64,000 nt of DNA from contig JXTB01000188.1 of the NCBI GenBank assembly GCA_002914805.1, forward strand, positions 409,931 through 473,930, written 5' to 3'. Under the pieces are notes generated by a model. The model saw only the letters and a list, made by a program, of their open reading frames with translations, searched no databases and was not told the DNA's origin. This DNA comes from Parasponia andersonii (lineage: Eukaryota > Streptophyta > Magnoliopsida > Rosales > Cannabaceae). Shown in pieces: positions 60,036 to 64,000 of this stretch. Position numbers and translations under genes: made by a program. How positions within the stretch are numbered: position 1 is the stretch's first letter; the number at the start of each line of letters is the position of its first letter.

Positions 60036-60424
60036 TATGGTATTTTTTCAAAAAAATTAAAAAATCCCGGATTTGAAATTGTTCTGAAAAATCCCAGATT
60101 TAATTATAAAATACCACTTTTAAAAGTATTTAGAAAAATACAACTTTTATTGATTCATGAGATACTTAAGGTAACTAGTCAAATTACCTGACGTAACTTG
60201 AATAGTTACTTCAAGTAACTGGATTGGTTACTCTAAGTAACCTAACTAGTTACCTCGAGTACCATTGAAAAATGCCAAATTTAAAAAAATGTATTTTTCT
60301 AAATATTTTTTAAAAGTGTTATTTTTCTAATAATACTTTTAAAAAATGATACTTTTCTAAATCAATCCGGGATTTTTCAAAAAATGAGTTCACCCGGGAT
60401 TTTTCAATTTTTGGTATCTTGGGC
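60036..60424. mobile_element. Foldback unit with internal 22-bp tandem repeats
   Basis: Left arm (about 60036-60171) and right arm (60260-60424) are imperfect inverted repeats, both with AAAAATCCCGG, a second AAAAATCCC, then ACTTTTAAAAGTATT and TAGAAAAATA. Between them lie four 22-bp units. No coding capacity. Similar layouts occur in plant foldback elements; the exact ends and target duplication are unclear. Confidence 0.65.
60172..60259. repeat. 22-bp tandem repeat, 4 copies
   Basis: Units 60172-60193, 60194-60215, 60216-60237 and 60238-60259 are all exactly 22 bp and begin TAAC, with GTTAC or ATTAC in the middle. Each unit is itself near-palindromic. Confidence 0.9.
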
Positions 60425-62170
60425 ATGGAATTTTATAAATAGCCCTTTAGAATATACCAAGCGTAAAAATAAGACTGCATAGTGTTTTAGCCAATTTTAG
60501 GCCCATAATTCAATATATATATATATATATATAGCCTATTTTTTATAGCTAAATGACTTATGTAAAGACCCATTGGAAGTCTATATTAAAAATACTTTTA
60601 CTGAACCATCTCTCCTAACTTTTCACACTCTAGAGAAAAAAAAAATCTCTATTGCAATTTTCTTCATTCATGAATCATCACTGATATCAACTTCTTCTTC
60701 TTAATGCTGGAACTTTACTATTATTGGATATGGAGTAGACTTCAATCTAGAACAATCTTCAATCTATGAATTTATTCAAAAGCATCAAAACTCTATCAAT
60801 AAAGATTGAAGTTCCATTGAAAAGTTTTCAAATTTTATTGATGAGCATGAAGATCCAAAGGTAAATCAATACCGATTGATTAATTTGTTTTAGGTTTTTA
60901 GTAGATTCATCTGTGTTATTTGGTTATTTTTAGGTGAAATACTTAGATTCAGTCGTTTTTGAAGTTTTAGTTTTTGATAGATTCAATTGAAAATTTAGGG
61001 ATTTTTGTTTTTTTGTCAATAAATTCCTATTTTAGTTCATGATTGCAGTAAAAAATATGAGTTTTAATATATGTTAGATATAATCTAACTCATGTGAAAT
61101 TTGGTTTATAGTTTTTCATATATGGTATATAGAATTTTGAATGCAATTCATGACATTATTATTCTGAGATTATAGTTTTTTAGAATTCCTATTTTAGTTC
61201 ATAATTGTGATGAAAATATGAGTTTTGATATGTTAGATATGATCTAACTCATGTAAAATTCAGTTCATAGTTTTTTACATGTGGTACATAGAAATTTAAA
61301 CACAATTTATGATATTGTCATTCTTGTATATGTAAACTCAAATAGTATTTGTGTTCCATAATTTGAGAGAATTTATGGTTGGATTTAGAATCGATTTGGT
61401 ACATCTTTGGTTTATGCTTAGTTCATAAGTTTATGTATTTGGTTCATAATTTTTTTTATGAAATTATGTATTTAGTTCAAGAAGTTATTAGTGTGTTTCA
61501 TAACTTTACATCTTTTGTTTATAAAATTATGTTGCATAAAGTTACATTTCATATATGAGAATATATCTCATATAAATTAGTTCTTGGCACATTATGCTCC
61601 TAACTTTAAGTCTTTAGTTCATATATTTAAGTCTTTGATTCAAATTCAAAAATTGTTTGGTTCATAAAATTTTTTCTTTAGTTCATGAAGCTAAAAGTGT
61701 TATTCATAAGTTTATGTCTTTAGATCATAAAATTGTGTTTCAGATATAAGAATATATCTCCTTAAAAATTTTCTATTTGGTATATAAAGTTAGATATCTC
61801 GTTCTATTAAATTTTCTTGATGATACTATTCTATTTGGTTCATAAATTTATATTTTTAGTTTATGAATTTATGAGTGTAATTTATGATGTTATAGTTATA
61901 GTTTATATATGATGCTTAAGATTCTCACATGTATACTAAGTCAATAATAAACATATTCCAATTGCATATTAGGCATCTAGAAATCATTAATACCACTTTT
62001 ATAATAATATACTCATTCCTTATGTTATATTCTTTTATATACATGTTATTATGCTAATGATTATCAAAGTGTCTCGATATAGTATAAAGGCAATACCTTA
62101 GAGAGAGAGAGAGAGAGAGATAATTCTAAGTGTGCTTCTGTTATTCTAAGTAATTTTTTTTAGGTGCATA
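60425..62170. other. AT-rich gene-free stretch
   Basis: No gene is seen. It contains (TA)n at 60513-60533, (GA)n at 62101-62120, and 60940-61900 with a repeated style of words (TTTGGTTCATAA, TTTAGTTCATGA) that suggests an eroded repeat. I cannot assign a family. Confidence 0.5.
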
Positions 62171-64000
62171 TGTAAGAATTGACTTGTAAAATGTTATTAC
62201 AGGTTTAAAACCGTGATTTCAATTATGTGGGAATGTCCTAAAAATAAAGGAGCTACTGTTCAAATATTTTTAAAATAAAATAACACTATTTAGGGACAAA
62301 TAGACTAGTTTTTACAAAATTATGCGCCATTTTGGATCATTTTGTGCTAATGAACTAGCATTCATCTTTTAATACTTCTGAATGGTTTTTCAATGCTAGT
62401 TATTGATTGTTAAGTACCTTAAGTGATTTGTATACTTCCAAGTCAATTTATAAATAAGTTTTCTAATTTCGTGAAAGTTATAATTTCGGTCTTGTTCAAG
62501 TATCTTGATGTATTCTTTTAGTAAAATGAGCATTCTGAATAATAGTAATTTATGACAGATAATTAGCATACTAATCTTTAGAGGATATTGACAATTTCAA
62601 CTATCAATTTCTATTCAGAATACAAGGTAAGTAAAGACTTATAACTATATCACAAGGACTACATGGAAGATATCATTATGTTAAACTTACTTATTCTTGA
62701 AAGTTATGAAATGGCATGTGCATAGCACGTTTTGCATACAAATTCAGAATTTTATTAAAGAGTATTTAAAAGTAAGTACCATTATACCAATTTTATAAAA
62801 TAAATTTTAATTGCTATTGTTAGTCTCTTGGAGTAGGATAGGTAAGTCTGTTGATGCGGACTCTCTCGTTAAAGCGGGACTTGTAGATCTTATGATGTTC
62901 TAATTGAAGCTGGACAATATTAGCGTGGTGTATGATCCCCATTTAATGAGAGAAGGAGTTTTCAAAAAAAACCTCATACGATAGTTTCACCTTATTTTTG
63001 CTCTTAGCCAAAGTTTCTGCCCAATGTTATCATAACCTATCGACTTAGGAGACTAGTAATGTACTAAGGAGACCAACTATGAATATTTTTAAAGAAAATA
63101 TATGGACTCAAATATTTAAGAAAGAAAAATATATATTGGGAATCTGATGAGATTTTAAAGTTTACATAAGCATGCATAGTTTTTTACTTACTGAGATTTA
63201 GCTCATTTTAGTCTTGTGATACAGATGAGGAGGATTTTGATGCTGACTAGCTAATTGTCGGGCTTGCCTTTTGTCGCCATGATCACATAGGTATAGATAA
63301 GCTTGACCTGTGGGTGACGTTTTTGTATTACAATGTTTTAGGTGTGATGAAAATACTACTGTTGATAGTAAAATAGACTAACAAAGACCTCTTTTGATTA
63401 TAAATTTTTATAAATACACTTTTAACAAGAAGTGTCATGCAGTTGTGTTTGTTTAAAGGTTTTGGGAAGTTCAAATTTGACCACATTTTTACGAAACTAA
63501 AGATATGGTTTAAGAAAGAATAATACTTCATAGTTTGGCTATATATGATAATATAGTTAAATTAGGGAGTGTTACAATATTAATATCAGAGCAGAAGTTT
63601 AATCATTTATGAAGATTACTTACATATGTATGATTATGTTACAAAAAGCTCAGTCAACCAATAAGTTTTAATTTCTTATGTTTGTATTAAATTTGATTCC
63701 ATATGTAATGATATGTTATCTTTTTATTATTGGCTATTATGCTTTGATATAAGTGAGAAGACAACTGTGTAGAGAATCATGCTAAGAGCTAAGGATTAAA
63801 CTAGTGAGCAAGGGGGTGATAGGAGGGGTACTACTGAAAACAAGATCAACAAGGATTCTATTATAGGTAGATTGACATTTTGGTTGAGACACAAGTAAGA
63901 CAATTAAAAAGGGAAGAAAGATGTGGAGATCAAGCTATCACAGGCCGTAATTAGACAAGAAAATTATAAACCAGCTTATGAGAGGTTTAGAAAGAATAAG
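62171..64000 (+). mobile_element. Chromovirus-type Ty3/Gypsy element (element C), 5' part only
   Basis: The proposed 5' LTR runs 62171-63576, starting TGTAAGAATTGACTTG and ending GGGAGTGTTACA, so it has the TGTAA...TTACA ends of Del/Tekay-type chromoviruses. TAATATCAGAGC (63581-63592) is the primer site complementary to initiator-Met tRNA, slightly changed from TGGTATCAGAGC. The next ~400 bp look like the start of a gag region (basic, charged). The window ends there. Old and broken as far as seen. The left LTR border is less sure than the right. Confidence 0.6.
63581..63592 (+). other. Primer binding site of element C (initiator-Met type)
   Basis: TAATATCAGAGC lies five bases after the LTR end. 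The consensus for this primer site is TGGTATCAGAGC. Confidence 0.65.

Noticed and set aside
60600-60900. Possible 5' end of a host gene (CT-rich leader and ATG-rich stretch)
   Set aside because: No open frame continues downstream and no splice-consistent coding sequence could be followed.

Overview
The window reads as nuclear DNA of a eudicot plant. It is AT-rich, host genes are sparse and carry plant-type introns, the only clearly intact intron-containing gene encodes a plastid starch enzyme, and most of the remaining sequence is plant-type transposon DNA of several ages.

Layout, left to right. 1-3997 is the 3' part of a Tat-lineage Ty3/Gypsy retrotransposon (element A: antisense accessory gene, polypurine tract, 3' LTR). 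4445-5272 (minus) is an intact single-exon host gene for a two-span membrane protein with DUF4408 and DUF761 domains, with a TATA box at 5619-5625. 5.7-18.9 kb is AT-rich gene-free DNA holding a solo LTR (8023-9175, TSD GAAAT), a ~380-bp tandem duplication (14650-15420), a GC-rich fragment and a minus-strand SINE (18282-18477). 18893-31190 is element B, a complete-length but decayed 12.3-kb Tat element flanked by the 5-bp duplication ATATG. It has gag-pol with two RNase H domains on the plus strand, two minisatellite arrays, and an antisense gene homologous to that of element A.

31457-43229 is an old autonomous-type Helitron with recognisable Rep, helicase and RPA-like modules. Its proposed ends lie between A and T, and a SINE with an 18-bp target duplication sits inside it. 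43466-45262 is a MULE-like element; a second copy lies in opposite orientation at about 56895-58690. Between the two copies are a foldback element (46374-47291), the gene for the ADP-glucose pyrophosphorylase large subunit (48132-51493, minus, 14 coding exons, 526 codons, all splice phases consistent), a Harbinger-type MITE (53294-53670), a second MITE-like unit and a palindromic TTGAC-rich minisatellite (55739-56015). 60036-60424 is a foldback unit around four 22-bp repeats. 62171-64000 is the 5' LTR and first internal bases of a chromovirus-type Gypsy element cut by the window edge.

Only two host protein genes can be supported, and they are not functionally linked: a predicted membrane protein of unknown role, and a subunit of the enzyme that commits glucose-1-phosphate to starch in plastids. 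The most notable structures are the Helitron (RPA module, C-to-T decay pattern, duplicated 5' module), the inverted MULE pair bracketing the starch gene, the conserved antisense gene of the two Tat elements, and the two palindromic minisatellites. No feature amounts to a clearly new system. Splice sites, domain names and family assignments come from reading the sequence and from knowledge of the families; no database search was run.
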